NCBI GenBank assembly: GCA_000934455.1
Contig: KN886828.1
Coordinates: forward strand, 70,361 to 130,310
Length of the DNA: 59,950 nt
Source of the DNA: Apostichopus parvimensis
Lineage: Eukaryota > Echinodermata > Holothuroidea > Aspidochirotida > Stichopodidae
Direction of reading: 5' to 3'
Part shown: positions 13,046 through 24,394 of the stretch, piece after piece
Position numbering within the stretch: the first letter of the stretch is position 1
Layout of the letters: the number at the start of each line of letters is the position of its first letter
Made by a program: the position numbers and the translations under genes
The notes under the pieces: model-generated
Seen by the model: the letters and a program-made list of their open reading frames with translations, nothing else
Told to the model about the DNA's origin: nothing
Database searches by the model: none

Positions 13046-14685
13046 ACTGTGCTATTAAAGTAGTACACAGTGTTTGCTACTAGGTACAGTAGCAGTCTTG
13101 AATTAAAGTTGAAACCTGTATTTAATTAGGAAACGTTTTCACAGTAGATGGTGAAGTTATGCCAAATTTACATTATTTTGTTAAAAGTTCTGTGAATTTG
13201 ACAGAAAAGTAAGGGAAACTATACTTGACATAGCAGTTTCTTGCCAAATGTTGGAAGGAATTTAGTCTGACTAAAATCAATTTTCCTTCCCAAATTATGG
13301 AACAGACTACCTACTGTACTCAAATGCATAATTTAATGTTGTCTGAGTTGTTTTTGTCTAATTATGAATCTAGTTTATCTTTAGACTTATGGCCTCTTTG
13401 AACATTTAAAATGCATGTTTCCTTGCTCTAAAGAGCCCTTTCAATAAAGGAAATGTTCTCTTTTCCCCCTCAAACTTGTGTGTTTCCCTTGAGCTTAAAA
13501 ACACATTAAAGGTTTAGTAGGTCGTCAAGCACCGCCGTTGTGTGTCTCCCTGAGCCTTTCAGCACTCATGGTTGATTGCCCCGGAGCAAAGCTAATGATA
13601 TTCGAACTTGTATTTCTCATTAACAAGAAACATTTCGAAGATGTTCCTTATTTGGTAACTTGAGGTCTCTGTGGCCTCCCAAGGTACTTACAGTTACCAT
13701 CCTGTAAGATTTTTGAGAAGTAGTTGCATCTTTTGTGGATCTTGTTTATAATATTATCGCTACTGAATCACTAAGTTGACATCGCTGTGTAAGGGCAACT
13801 GAAAATGAATTTCTTTTTTTCAATTGCGACAGCTTTTCTCCATTAAACCCACCTGTTCAGAGTGCATTTAGAATTTATAAGAAACATCGAATCTGCTTCG
13901 GAAGTATGTTTCCCGAAATTCATCAGCAAACAGGTATTGAGACTTAAAGTAAAACCTAAACTGTTTTTGAATTGAGGCAGGCAGGGGGGATGGGGGGGGG
14001 GGTTATCAACTTAACCATGGGGTAAGTGAAGACTACCAAAGAGACAGGAGAAGATGACCTTTCTTGAACTGAGCTAGGTTGATTGTTATATGTTGTTTTT
14101 CTCTGACATTCTTCCTCCCTCTGTTTCACCTACACAGCAGTAGGGCCTGAATAGAGAAGGTATGTGACCTTTGAACTATGGAAGACTTGGTATAAATTTG
14201 AGCAAGTTTCCATGTTTTAAGATGTCAGTTTTCATTTTGAAAATCAAACTATCAGGAATCAGGTGACAAGAAAAAGTTGAGGAGGAAAGCTGTTTGAAGA
14301 ATGGGAAAGAAACATACATGTTAAAAGAGTTTGGATTTACCTTTAGGGATATGGGGGCGTGAGTTTACTAAACTGGCTCTTTGTGCATTCAGCGACATTA
14401 ATAACAAGTCCTGTGAATTCAATGTTTCCATCAAGTCAGCAATTTTAAGATGCATTGCCATGGAAACCATAATAATAGTGCTTTCTAATATTGCAAAGAT
14501 ATGAAGGAGTCGTTTTGTCATTACTTTTCCAAATCCTGCCAAGTTTTCTCCAAATCTGATATCATTTGTCAAACTTCAAGATTGCTGAGTAATCATTTGT
14601 ACCCAAATGGACAGGGGATTGATTTTGAGCTTATGAATTTTTGTTTGATTTCAAATCGAAAAAACAGTATTTTCTTGGCTTCCTC

Positions 14686-14734
14686 TTTTGCTCTACCTGT
14701 CTCCTTACAACATTAGCACTTTTCATCTACCATA
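14686..14734 (+). repeat. RepA fragment (tandem copy)
   Basis: Identical to the fragment at 11028-11076; present only because the 3.66-kb segment is duplicated. Confidence 0.6.
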
Positions 14735-15289
14735 GTTTTTTTCTTCTTTTTTTCTCTTTTTTTCTTTTTTTTCTTTTTTTTCTAACTAGTAAGTTTCTAG
14801 CCCTGTATGGTAAACCAGGTTTATTCGTTTGATTAAAAGACAAAAATGTGTTCATGCACTGTTTCCACAATGTTTATCAGCTCCTTGGAAAGTTTATTTG
14901 TACAAAAAATTTGTTATTTCCTTGCTTGCAAACTAAAACTTGCAGCCTTCAATTGTGCTAACTATCCAAGTTGAACTTTTCAGTGTCAGCGTATTGTTAC
15001 CAATTCCATACATCCTGATTTTGTGGTATGGCAACAGTCGTTATTAAAGTTTATGGTTTGCCCATAAAATTCTGACAAACGGGGCTTGACACCTGGATTG
15101 ACATATGTCTGAAATTGACACCACTGATATGGTTTTGCAAGATTCATAACAATGTCAACCTGAATGTACATGTTTCTATGCCTTTATATTACTTCCTCAT
15201 CTGAAGGACACAGCGATGTGCCTTCCTTGCCCCTGAGGCTACTATTTGCTCATATGGTTCTTTTGCAAATCCTGTTCAGAACAGAGGAA

Positions 15290-15469
15290 TTTACTTCACT
15301 CATCTCTTACTGTACCTGTCTTTATTTTATGCACTTAATCCCATCTACTAAACTACCATCTACTTAACTGGGCAACACCCACTTCTCCTTCTGGATCTAT
15401 CCCCAATAGGGCAGGGAAGGGTAAGTATTGTCACTCATAAATCCTCAAACCAGTAAGTTTTAGGGATTC
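15290..15469. repeat. RepA-related element (tandem copy)
   Basis: Duplicate of the opposed-arm element at 11632-11811. Confidence 0.6.
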
Positions 15470-15530
15470 CTTAGCGTACAGCATGTTTCTCTGGTTCGAA
15501 AGTTCATTCCCCATATTAAGCATTCTACGG

Positions 15531-15658
15531 TATTTACTTCACTCCTCTCTTACCTACACTAATGCACTTTCCTAGTTTACCAAGACGCCACACGTTAGTG
15601 TAGTATGAGACAGGTAAGTATTGTCGTTCGTAAATACCCAAAACAGGGAGTTTTGGGG
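15531..15658. repeat. RepA-related element (tandem copy)
   Basis: Duplicate of the compact element at 11873-12000, with the CAG|GTAAGT donor look-alike at 15614. Confidence 0.65.
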
Positions 15659-15694
15659 TAAGCAACTGTCTTTACTCATTCTAAGTTCTATAAT

Positions 15695-15825
15695 CAGTAT
15701 TGATGTTCTGTATACAGTATTGATGTTCTGTATACAGTATTGATGTTCTGTATATAGTATTGATGATCTGTATACAGTAATGTATATAGTATTGATGATC
15801 TGTTTACAGTATTGATGTTCTTAAC
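15695..15825. repeat. 20-bp minisatellite (tandem copy)
   Basis: Same unit, order of variants and length as the array at 12037, confirming the recency of the 3.66-kb duplication. Confidence 0.9.
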
Positions 15826-16437
15826 ATCGTTGCTTGCGTTTCCTTTAAGTTTTGTGATATCTGATAGTCTACCACATCTGTTGGAACAGTTGTCTAGAAC
15901 ATTCCTTGTATGGTACTGTTTCCTAATTGTTAAATTCTACATTGCTGAGCCTGTCATAAGGTCACTGGTCTATATATTTTTTTTTCTCTCCCATCCATCT
16001 ATATAAATGTTATAGTTGTTCCTTTACCAAACCTCCGATAGTAACCCCTTTGAAATTTTAGTCTTCCTGTATATATATCATTGGGGTCACACCTAGGGGG
16101 GTGAAATCTTGTCAAAAAACTTATAATCAAATTTGTACTGTAGACCGACTAAAAGGAAATGTTGGCTTTGAAATTCTTGACCTTTTGCCTCCTGAGAGAT
16201 CTGTTCATTTCAGATAATTTGGGGAAAGTTCACAGATTTCTGTTCTGGAACATCTTCTATCTCTCTCTTCATTTTGAATTCTAATTGTATCCTCAACAGG
16301 ATTCTTTGCAGATTGCTTAGCAAAATCGCTGGACTTGTTTTAAATTTTTTCTAGGTCAAAACTGCATCCACAAAGCATTTTGTATTGGCCAAGGTATTGA
16401 ATTTTAAATTTTGTTTGGAGGTTGTTTGTCTCTTTAA

Positions 16438-16803
16438 AGGCATTGAAGACTCGCCCCAAACCGCGTGCGGCCATCTGAAAAAGTTAACTTTCTGTTGCTT
16501 GCAAGTGACGTTTTGTTCGTGTCGCTACAATATGCAGACAGTACAGTAATTAAACGTGATACCTTGTTATTAGTTAGCTAGACCTGAGATGTCCATCGCT
16601 GTATTGTTTGTACACTGTGCTGTGGGTATTGATTGCGGCTGTATGTACTGACTGTACACTAGTGTCTAATTACCGACTGTAGCAAGCTGTGTGTGTATTT
16701 TCTGGGTTCGATGGTGGTGTCTAACACTTCTGTTACACCTCATTGGAAACTAGGTCAAATTACCGGCATTAGACGTTTCTTTTTGCGCGAGTCTTCACAC
16801 CCT
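16438..16803 (+). mobile_element. RepB, full-length MITE-like element flanked by TTAA
   Basis: A 366-bp element between TTAA at 16434-16437 and TTAA at 16804-16807. The left end AGGCATTGAAGACTCGCCC and the reverse complement of the right end, AGGGTGTGAAGACTCGCGC, form imperfect terminal inverted repeats. There is no coding capacity, so it is non-autonomous. TTAA target duplication is known for piggyBac-type transposons, but the AGG...CCT ends are not the usual CCC...GGG, so the superfamily is unassigned. Confidence 0.85.
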
Positions 16804-17186
16804 TTAATATAAACATTTTTTACATTGTCTGCAATCATAATATCCATTGATGGACCAAGAATCCATTATTTATGCATTACTGGCTCCTCACTCTTTTGGT
16901 TTTTGAGGATTCCACTTTCTGTTCTTCTTTTATCCCTTTTACGTCTCAGTTCACACCTAAAAGTATCCCAGTTTTCATATATTTTTTTTATTGATTTCTT
17001 TGTTCTTGATATTTGAAAACTGAAATAAGTGTCAATTTAGGTAAAGGTTTAGAAATGAGAGTGATAACAAAAACATGTAGCAAGAAAAGAAAAAACAATA
17101 AAAATTGAAGAAGAAAAAAAGATAAGAGAAAACTTAAAACTTGATAGAGAGGTTTGGACCTTTTTGTATATATAAGAGAAAAAGAC

Positions 17187-17215
17187 TCACACACACACAC
17201 ATACACACACGCACA
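17187..17215. repeat. (CA)n microsatellite, interrupted
   Basis: CACACACACACATACACACACGCACA-type run. The overlapping antisense open frame encoding VCVCVC is a microsatellite artefact. Confidence 0.9.
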
Positions 17216-18126
17216 AACATACAGATGTGTTAACTTTACATTCAGGCCAACAAATCATGCGGAAGGGTCGTAAGACTGTTAAGTAAATACATAGTACCAA
17301 CTGAAAGACCTTTGGTTTCCTCGAATTTTCGAAGACCTGATTTGTACAACGAACGGCACCATTTGAGAGAACACAAAAGGGGGATTTAGGGATAACAGAG
17401 ATGGTTCTGAATGTCGCAAGAAACCATTCCATTAACAAATTGGAGTTCTTTTCATTTTAAATTCTTTGAGCATATATGCACACTCAGTCTCAAAGTTCTT
17501 CTTTAAGGGTGTGTAAATTGTAAATGTGTACTTGGGTGGAATGGTAATCAATATAATGGGTATGTTGCAATTGACAGTTTCTGAGCATCGCTAGGGCCTT
17601 TTAGTGATCTCATTCCTAAACCAAATAGAATAGTTTGTCAAGATAGGAAATGTTCATGCAGAGCATGAAATGCTGTGTAGTACTTAGCTCTGATAGGAGA
17701 CACTGTAGGCTGATATTGGTTTTTACACAACAGTTAGGGTCAGTGTGGGTGCACTGCCGTAAAATGAAAGGATGTAATGGATAACAAGTTGTGGCTGTCT
17801 CAAGAACTATTCTTTTAGCAAATTAAGAGTTCTTTTCATTTTAATTTCAAATTCTTTGAAAATGTACCATACTCTAGTCTAGAAGTCTTTCTAAGGATGT
17901 GTAGTACTGTACTTGTAATGATCATGTTGTGCACAATAGACTGTTTAGACTCCATCACTAAGGCCTACTGTACAGTGATGTTATTCTTAAACCAAAGAGA
18001 ATAATTTGTCAAGATAGGAAAGGGATATGGTACTAGATGCAGTATACTGTATACTAATTTACTCTTTGTTAGAGGATATACTGTAGGCTCATGCTGCTAA
18101 GTGTTACCCAACAATTTACTTTGCTG

Positions 18127-18362
18127 CTCACTTACCTGTCTCCCCACAACCAGAAAGAGAACAATGGGGGATAAATGGCATACTGTACAGTAGGTCACTC
18201 ACCGAAGGAAAGGAAGGAGGATTGAGGGGGCCAAGCCTCAGGCGAAATATTGAACAAATTACCACACAGATATTAGGTTAGGTAAATGTGTATAGTGCAT
18301 TAGTAGACTGGGGACAGGTAAGTATCGGCCCTCTTTAATCCACAAACCAGTTAATTTTGGGG
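18127..18362. repeat. RepA-related element with two opposed arms
   Basis: The left arm CTCACTTACCTGTCTCCCC and the right arm GGGGACAGGTAAGTATC are inverted repeats about 180 bp apart. The right arm is followed by the AAACCAGTTAATTTTGGGG outer end. It has a perfect CAG|GTAAGT on the EXT1 sense strand with GT at 18318. The interior (CACCGAAGGAAAGGAAGG) differs from the standard RepA middle. Confidence 0.65.
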
Positions 18363-19205
18363 AGCATGGATGTACGATCGACTAAGGACAACGGTGATGT
18401 GGAGAAGGGTCATGCCTCACACATGCATTCCAATCCACAAAGCTTTATAAAGTCATTAATAACATTCATGGCGTGGCTGATTATTTCTAATAAACACCTT
18501 GTCAGTTTGCTCAATGCTAGAACTTTATATGCAAATTTCTCTTAGTTTGAAAATTCTTGTTTTTAATGTCTTCAGTATTTTTTCAAGGAATTTCTAACAA
18601 ACAGTTGAGATATACAGAATTTTCTTCCCCTTAAATTTTTGTCTTGCAAAATATGAAGATTTGCTTCATATTCCAGTTACTGGTTCACTTTTTTGACTTT
18701 TCACAGTTTTTGAGATTTTTTTTTAGGTGTTTCTTACACATTCCCTGCTGAGTCCATTCTTAGTGGGGGGGGGGGGGCTATGGAATGGCAGGCACGGTGA
18801 AGGACAACTCACAGCATGGGGAATAATATTTGCAAAAATTTGCAACGGACAAAATTTAGGTTAACTCTTGGCTATTGTATAAGGGAGACCATATACATAC
18901 TATTAAATAATCACTTTGTGTAAGGTGTATTGTACACCTACTGTAAAACTGTTTAGAATAATAGAGTTTAGAAGAAAGGAAAACAGAACGATAAAAGTGG
19001 TTCCAACAATAAAACCATGCATCTGGAAGCATTGGAATAATCGAACCATACAGTACCACCTCGCTTTCAAAGAGTTTAGCATGTCAAGAATTGGTCACTG
19101 ATGGTCATTGAAAACCAAGTACTATTTACAACAAAGTTACATTCAAAAGAATCTGGTTTAGTTTTTGAACAAATAAATCATGTCAAATTAGATATATTTA
19201 CATCG

Positions 19206-19325
19206 TTCCTGGCTAACCTGTCTCCTCATAACCTAGGCAACTGTTCTACCGTGCCTATAATGTCCATGGTAACCCTTTAAAACTGTGCGCCCTTCATGAC
19301 CATCACTTGTCACTCTTGTGCAAAC
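19206..19325 (+). repeat. RepA copy
   Basis: Head GGCTAACCTGTCTCCTCATA, then a GTTCTACCGTGCCTATAATG block, GGTAACCCTTTAAAACTGTG and a shortened tail ending near 19325. Confidence 0.8.
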
Positions 19326-19498
19326 CAATAAGTTTTGGATTACCGACATACCAAGGATCAAGGAATCATTTTATGTTTACATTTAATGTAGAAACATATT
19401 CAATTTGTATAAAATTGCTACTGTATTACATAATATTTTACCATTTATGCAATACAAATTTATGCAATACAAGATACCAGATGAATTAAATCCACTAC

Positions 19499-19513
19499 CA
19501 CCCCCCCCCCCCA
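19499..19513. repeat. Poly-C tract
   Basis: An uninterrupted run of about 13-14 C between ACCA and ACTG, one of many G/C homopolymers in the window. Confidence 0.8.
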
Positions 19514-20329
19514 CTGTCCCATCCCACCTGTCATGAATGAACACATCAATTGACCATTAAGGTCAACAGCAAGGCAACATCAGTATAATATTAGACTTTT
19601 GTGGTTTGAAATTAATGGTCATGTTGAATTGTTGATAATTCATCAGAAATTTGCCAAGGCCATACAGTATGAGGTTATGATTTTGTCCTTGAATTCCCAA
19701 ATTCCCAAACAATTATGGATTACCTTTATCTAGGCCTTTTTTGTGGCCTAGAGCTGCATTTTGCTTGTATGATAAATTGGTTATAAATTGGTGGAAACAT
19801 CTTGGCAATGGCTGCCAGAGAAATTTTTATAAGAGACCATTAAAACATTAATTATTCTTAAGAATACATTCTGTAAAATTGCACTTGTTAGAAAAATATT
19901 AAATTAGCAATAAACTGGAAAGTTTTGCCTGCCAAACAAAATATGACATTAATTATGTGGGACACAAAATTTTCTGCATCACCTCTGATCCCAATTTGAT
20001 AAAATAATCCAGGTTTTAAATTTACTCTGAGCTGGATGAAATGAGATATAACTCCACTTAGAAGTTTTGTACCTTCATTGAACTGCTTCATGCATGTATT
20101 ATAAATACTTGAGATTCTGTCTTAACTATTGCCCTTCTTTAACCTTTTAAATTAATCGTTTCATGAGCCATATTACTTTTATGTCCTCTTTGAGATATTC
20201 CATTAAATAAACCCTCGAAACCTCCCATTGTTATATTTGCCTGGAGGAAGGATGAGCTAACTATACAGTCTGCATCTCCTTCGATTAGAAGAGCAAATTC
20301 CCTTTCAGGTCACTCATTTCCGTCGTTTT

Positions 20330-20620
20330 ATTACCCGCTAACCTTTCCGTGCCTTTTCGTCCATCTCGTGTCAGAACACAATGTTCGGCAGTCCTCTGCG
20401 TATATATATCTCCCGTTTCTTGTCTCCAGGCTCGTCGTCACTCACGCCAAATCAGATTATCAACGTGTGCGTGAAAATATCGAGCCTGCCTCTCTCTCCT
20501 CCTTGCGAATTGATCCCCGGTGGAACGTTAAATCTGATAGAATCCACAGTAATCCTATACGGGTGACGGAGAGCGATCTGGTGTTAAACTAGCCTTACAG
20601 TAGGGGTCCCGGGAAAAAAG
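20330..20620. other. CpG-rich non-repetitive island
   Basis: A stretch with many CpG (for example CTCGTCGTCACTCACGCC, ACGTGTGCGTGAAAATATCG, CGGGTGACGGAGAGCGAT) in an otherwise AT-rich intron. The two overlapping short open frames (74 and 61 codons) show no recognisable domain. It could be a regulatory element or a decayed transposon. Confidence 0.3.
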
Positions 20621-21253
20621 AAAGATGTCACACTGAGGGTCTACCTTACCTTCTCCTAATGGCGAAGGATTCATCACCCTGTCGTATAGAACATTTTAAT
20701 GAGGGTTTGTGTCAATGTGGCACTTAGTTACTGTTTCTACGGATACCTACCGGTGGGATATCCACGTGACACTGTAATTGATTAGAGATAGCTGCCCTGT
20801 TGTGTAGTATTGTTTTAAACAGTAATACTTCCTGTGAAAAAGTCCACGGAAACAGCTTTCGGGAAGTTGCGTTGGTTAATATACACTCCAGAGTGGACAC
20901 CGAATCTTTCTTATGTGCAACATGATCTTTACCTACAGATGAACGTTTAGATGAGGACTTGAAGATGATTTGGAATTGATCAAAGATTATGCTAGAAGAA
21001 ATAATTTAAAGCAGACAAGAATTCATTAGTATTTTAATATTTTAAACCTATATTTAATCAACCACACTGGTCATAGAATGTCAATGTTTACGAAATTTAC
21101 ATTAAGCTGACCCCAGTATCAGAATGCAGATTTCCATTTGTGCGTTATCTGGCTTATAATGCTCACATAGCCCACAGCTTTACTGGCAGCCTGTTTGTGT
21201 TGAAGGAGTGGATCCTGAAGGACTGGAATGTGAGTGGAACCAGGGATGTTGTA

Positions 21254-21423
21254 TGGGGAGGAGGGTGTGAGGAGAAGGGTGGGGAAGTGGAGGGTGAGGA
21301 GGAGAAGGATGAGGAGGAGAAGGGTGAGGAGGCAGGTGAGGAGGAGGGTGAGGAGGAGGAGGAGGAGGGTGATGAAGAGGAAGAGAAGGAGAAGGAGGAG
21401 GAGGAGGAGGAGGAGGGGGTGAG
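21254..21423. repeat. GAG-rich polypurine tract
   Basis: About 170 bp almost entirely of G and A on the plus strand (GAGGAGGAGGGTGAGG-type units). The open frames over it translate to runs of Glu/Gly, Arg or, antisense, Ser. These are explained by the tract and are not called as genes. Confidence 0.9.
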
Positions 21424-23335
21424 GAGTATAAGTATCTTTTGTTTCATGACTTGATAAACCCCATTTCCAAGTTTACTTTTTAATTCTCTACATGTGTGAT
21501 ATATATTTATTTTAATTTTTTGACTTTTGTCGTTTCCAAAATAAATTACAATAGAAGTGAGGCGTGATCACCACTCTCTTGCACTTTTCATGGTCGTTTT
21601 AATAATGTTTTGAAAGTTGACTCCCCCCATCTGACATTTTACAAGGTTATCATGTGCTTTTAGTGTTTGCAGTCATAAAATTTCAAGGCTGTGTATAAAG
21701 GCTTTCTCAGATATCTTGCATACATCATGTGAACTATTTAATAACGGCAGAGTCTATTTAGTTGTGCATACTCATTCAGTATGATTGTATAGCAGTGTTT
21801 ATCGAGGATTATATCACCTTTACCAATGAAAACACCCAATGAAAACAGACAATCTAAATAGCTGGATTAAAATTTAAGATCCCTAGCACAGTCTCTCTCT
21901 CATTTTCAAAGGCCTTTTTTGAAGGTCAAATTGATGAGACATATTGCGATGAAGGTCAATATTATATAGAAGATTATTATTATTAATAAAAATCATCTTC
22001 AGTGAACAAATATAAAGAAACTCAAAACATTGGTGGTGTTTGGAAGTTGTGTGAAGGTAAATACACAGTCCTTGCTTGCTTTGTATGTTCCGTGGGGGGC
22101 TGTTCGCTGTCATCTCTTCATGACAAAACGGATGTTTTCATGACATTGGAGCGAGGGATTTTGCAATTTGATTAGACAGGAATTTTCATTCTTGGGCAGA
22201 ATGCATGCCGACAACTTGACACCTGTAATGGGCGATCAGGGAGCTGTATGCTCCCTGTATGGGCAAACAGAGAGGATAGGGGAGCCCAATGGTAGAAAGA
22301 GCAGGTGTGAATATAGGGCGAAGGGTCGCACAGGGGGGGTTGGCATGGTGAAGAATATTTACTGCACTACTCATTCACCTGTCCACACTCAAACATGCAC
22401 TCTCACTTTATACACAGAGCTGTGTTGAGCACTTTAAATGGGAGATATGAAATGTAGCATGCAGGGCTCGTAGTTCGCAGAACTGGTACCTGTACAACAG
22501 CTATATAGAACTAACTTGGAAAATGCTGAGAGAATCTACACGAACAAGTCAACAGAAAGGCTGAATAATTCTAAGAATACTTAGTGACTTAGACAGCATG
22601 AAATTCAGTTCATGCAACTTCTAAAGGAAATTCCTTGTACTTATCAAAGTGCCAGAGGGACCAGCTGTTTGTTACAAGTGTTTAGTAATTCCTTCCTGGG
22701 CTAGAATTTCATAAACCAAATTTAAGCAATGTTCCAAGGTTCATATGTCATTTAACAGTCTTTAGGGTACCACCTCCTATAATAAGTTGTTAAGTTGGCT
22801 TTTCCAGATCCTTTACCAATTTCTTGAGCGTAAATTTATTATACTTGTTCAGCAACAAGTTACGTACATGTTTGTGGGTTCTAGAAGCATGGTACATGCT
22901 TTGTTTTTTTAGCCTACATGTTGATTGCTGTGATTATATATACAGTAGGCTATATATACACTGTACACTAAATTTCCTTAGTTCAAATACTTGGAGAAGT
23001 TTTATACTCATGTTACTGTAGCTAATTGTTTACCAAACTAAATATATTGATTCAAATCACTGTTTGCACAGATTAATAAGAAAACACTTTGTAGAATTTT
23101 GTACCCTTGAAGTTATGAATTATTTATGAAGTTATCATATCAAACAGTGATGTTTTCATCAGAATTTTGATTGATGGTTAGTTTTGTCCATTAATATCAT
23201 CACCTGCAAAATCCCAAACTTGACATTGATTGAAAGCGCAAACATAAATCTTGATTACTTGGAATGAAAACTTGATTGCTCTGTTTTCGAAAGATTTTAA
23301 TCCACTACGAAAACGCATGAGTAAACACTTTGGAT

Positions 23336-23498
23336 GGTAGAATGAGAAGGAAGGGCATTGACCGGAAGGAGCCGGTCACTGAGGGTGCACAGTATTAAAA
23401 GATTACAAGGGCATACTAGACACGGTAGAATGAGGTGCTAATGTTGTGGGGAGACAGGTAAGCGGGTCACTCGTAAATATATAAACCAGTAAGTTTTG
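23336..23498 (-). repeat. RepA copy (full-length, with both donor-like motifs)
   Basis: The plus strand reads GGTAGAATGAGAAGGAAGGG, then ATTGACCGGAAGGAGCCGGT (an inverted repeat), GGTAGAATGAGGTGCTAATG, GTGGGGAGACAGGTAAGCG, and CACTCGTAAAT...AAACCAGTAAGTTTTG. This copy best shows the whole family layout. Donor-like GT occurs at 23458, and a second CCAGTAAGT follows about 30 bp on. Confidence 0.85.
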
Positions 23499-23591
23499 TC
23501 ATCTCTGTATTAAAGAGGTACATTTTAGTATGAATGATAATACGTCATGGAGAAGAGTTCTTAGATTTGTTTCGTTCAGTTTATAAGGCTA

Positions 23592-23660
23592 GGTAGATGG
23601 GAAAAGTGCAATAGTAAAGTTGAGGCAGGTAAGTATCATAAATCATGCCCAAGCAGTCCA
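23592..23660 (-). repeat. RepA fragment
   Basis: GGTAGATGGGAAAAGTGCAA, then GAGGCAGGTAAGTATC, with a perfect CAG|GTAAGT at 23629. It lies 94 bp beyond the previous RepA copy, and only the outer end is retained. Confidence 0.6.
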
Positions 23661-24258
23661 GGGAATTTTTGGGTAGTTTCTACAACAAAAAAATTGCTTT
23701 AAACTACCAGAATACAGCTATTGATCTTTGGCCCAGATCTGAAAACCTTAGGGAGGAGATTTATACTCTGAGAATCGATAAAAACAAATTGGTCTTATAC
23801 ATATGTAGTATGGTTGACAGTCAGAGCAGAAAATTATTATGGCAAGTCTAACGATAAAAGAAAGAATTACTTCAGGTTGGCAGGATAAAATTTCCGATCT
23901 TCATTTTGATTGTGGTTATAAAGTTGAATGAAAAATTAATTTTGCAGCACAGAAAAATGATAGGTATTGTGACAGCTCTGTGGAAATTTTTTTGTTCTGG
24001 AATTTGCTTGTTTTGTGCTTTGGTATTTCATGTGCGTTGGCATTGCAGGCGATAACAACAGAATCTAGGTATTGTTTTTATTTTGCTTTTTTGGTTTCCC
24101 AAAATGGAAAACTTATGGAGTTACTCTTGTTGACCTTGCAAAATTTGCGGGGGACCACGGATTGCAACATTGGCAAAGATTGCAAAGATCGCAACATACC
24201 GTTAGCCCGCATCATGTATCAGATGTAAGCAGACCCAGTTTGCTCAAATTGTGATATT

Positions 24259-24394
24259 TACTTCACTCCTCTCTAACCTGTCTCCTACCACACTAACGCA
24301 CTTTCCTAATCTACCAAGACACCACTGGTATAATTTTGGCACTGCGCCCTCGCTGACCTCTCCTATGGGTCACCGCACATTTTCTCTTCCTTCC
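24259..24394 (+). repeat. RepA-related copy
   Basis: TTTACTTCACTCCTCTCTAA and CCTGTCTCCTACCACACTAA match the compact RepA variant at 11873. CACTGCGCCCTCGCTGACCT and TTCTCTTCCTTCC match the standard tail, so this copy links the two variants. The 112-codon open frame that continues to 24589 is not recognised. Confidence 0.7.

Larger units (their letters stand above)
13046..16702. repeat. 3,657-bp direct tandem duplication, copy 2
   Basis: A near-identical direct repeat of 9388-13045 at a constant offset of 3658, until the one-base T-run difference. At its right end the RepB element continues uninterrupted to 16803, whereas in copy 1 RepB is cut at 13045. Copy 2 therefore retains the ancestral right flank and copy 1 the ancestral left flank. 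No shared bases are evident at the junction. Confidence 0.97.

Noticed and set aside
10663..15367. Pairs of identical short open frames repeated 3658 bp apart
   Set aside because: They are repeated only because the DNA is duplicated. None has a recognisable domain, and they overlap in several frames.
21140..21454. 104-codon Glu-rich open frame and its Ser-rich antisense partner
   Set aside because: Fully explained by the GAG polypurine tract. There are no flanking domain sequences and no splice context.
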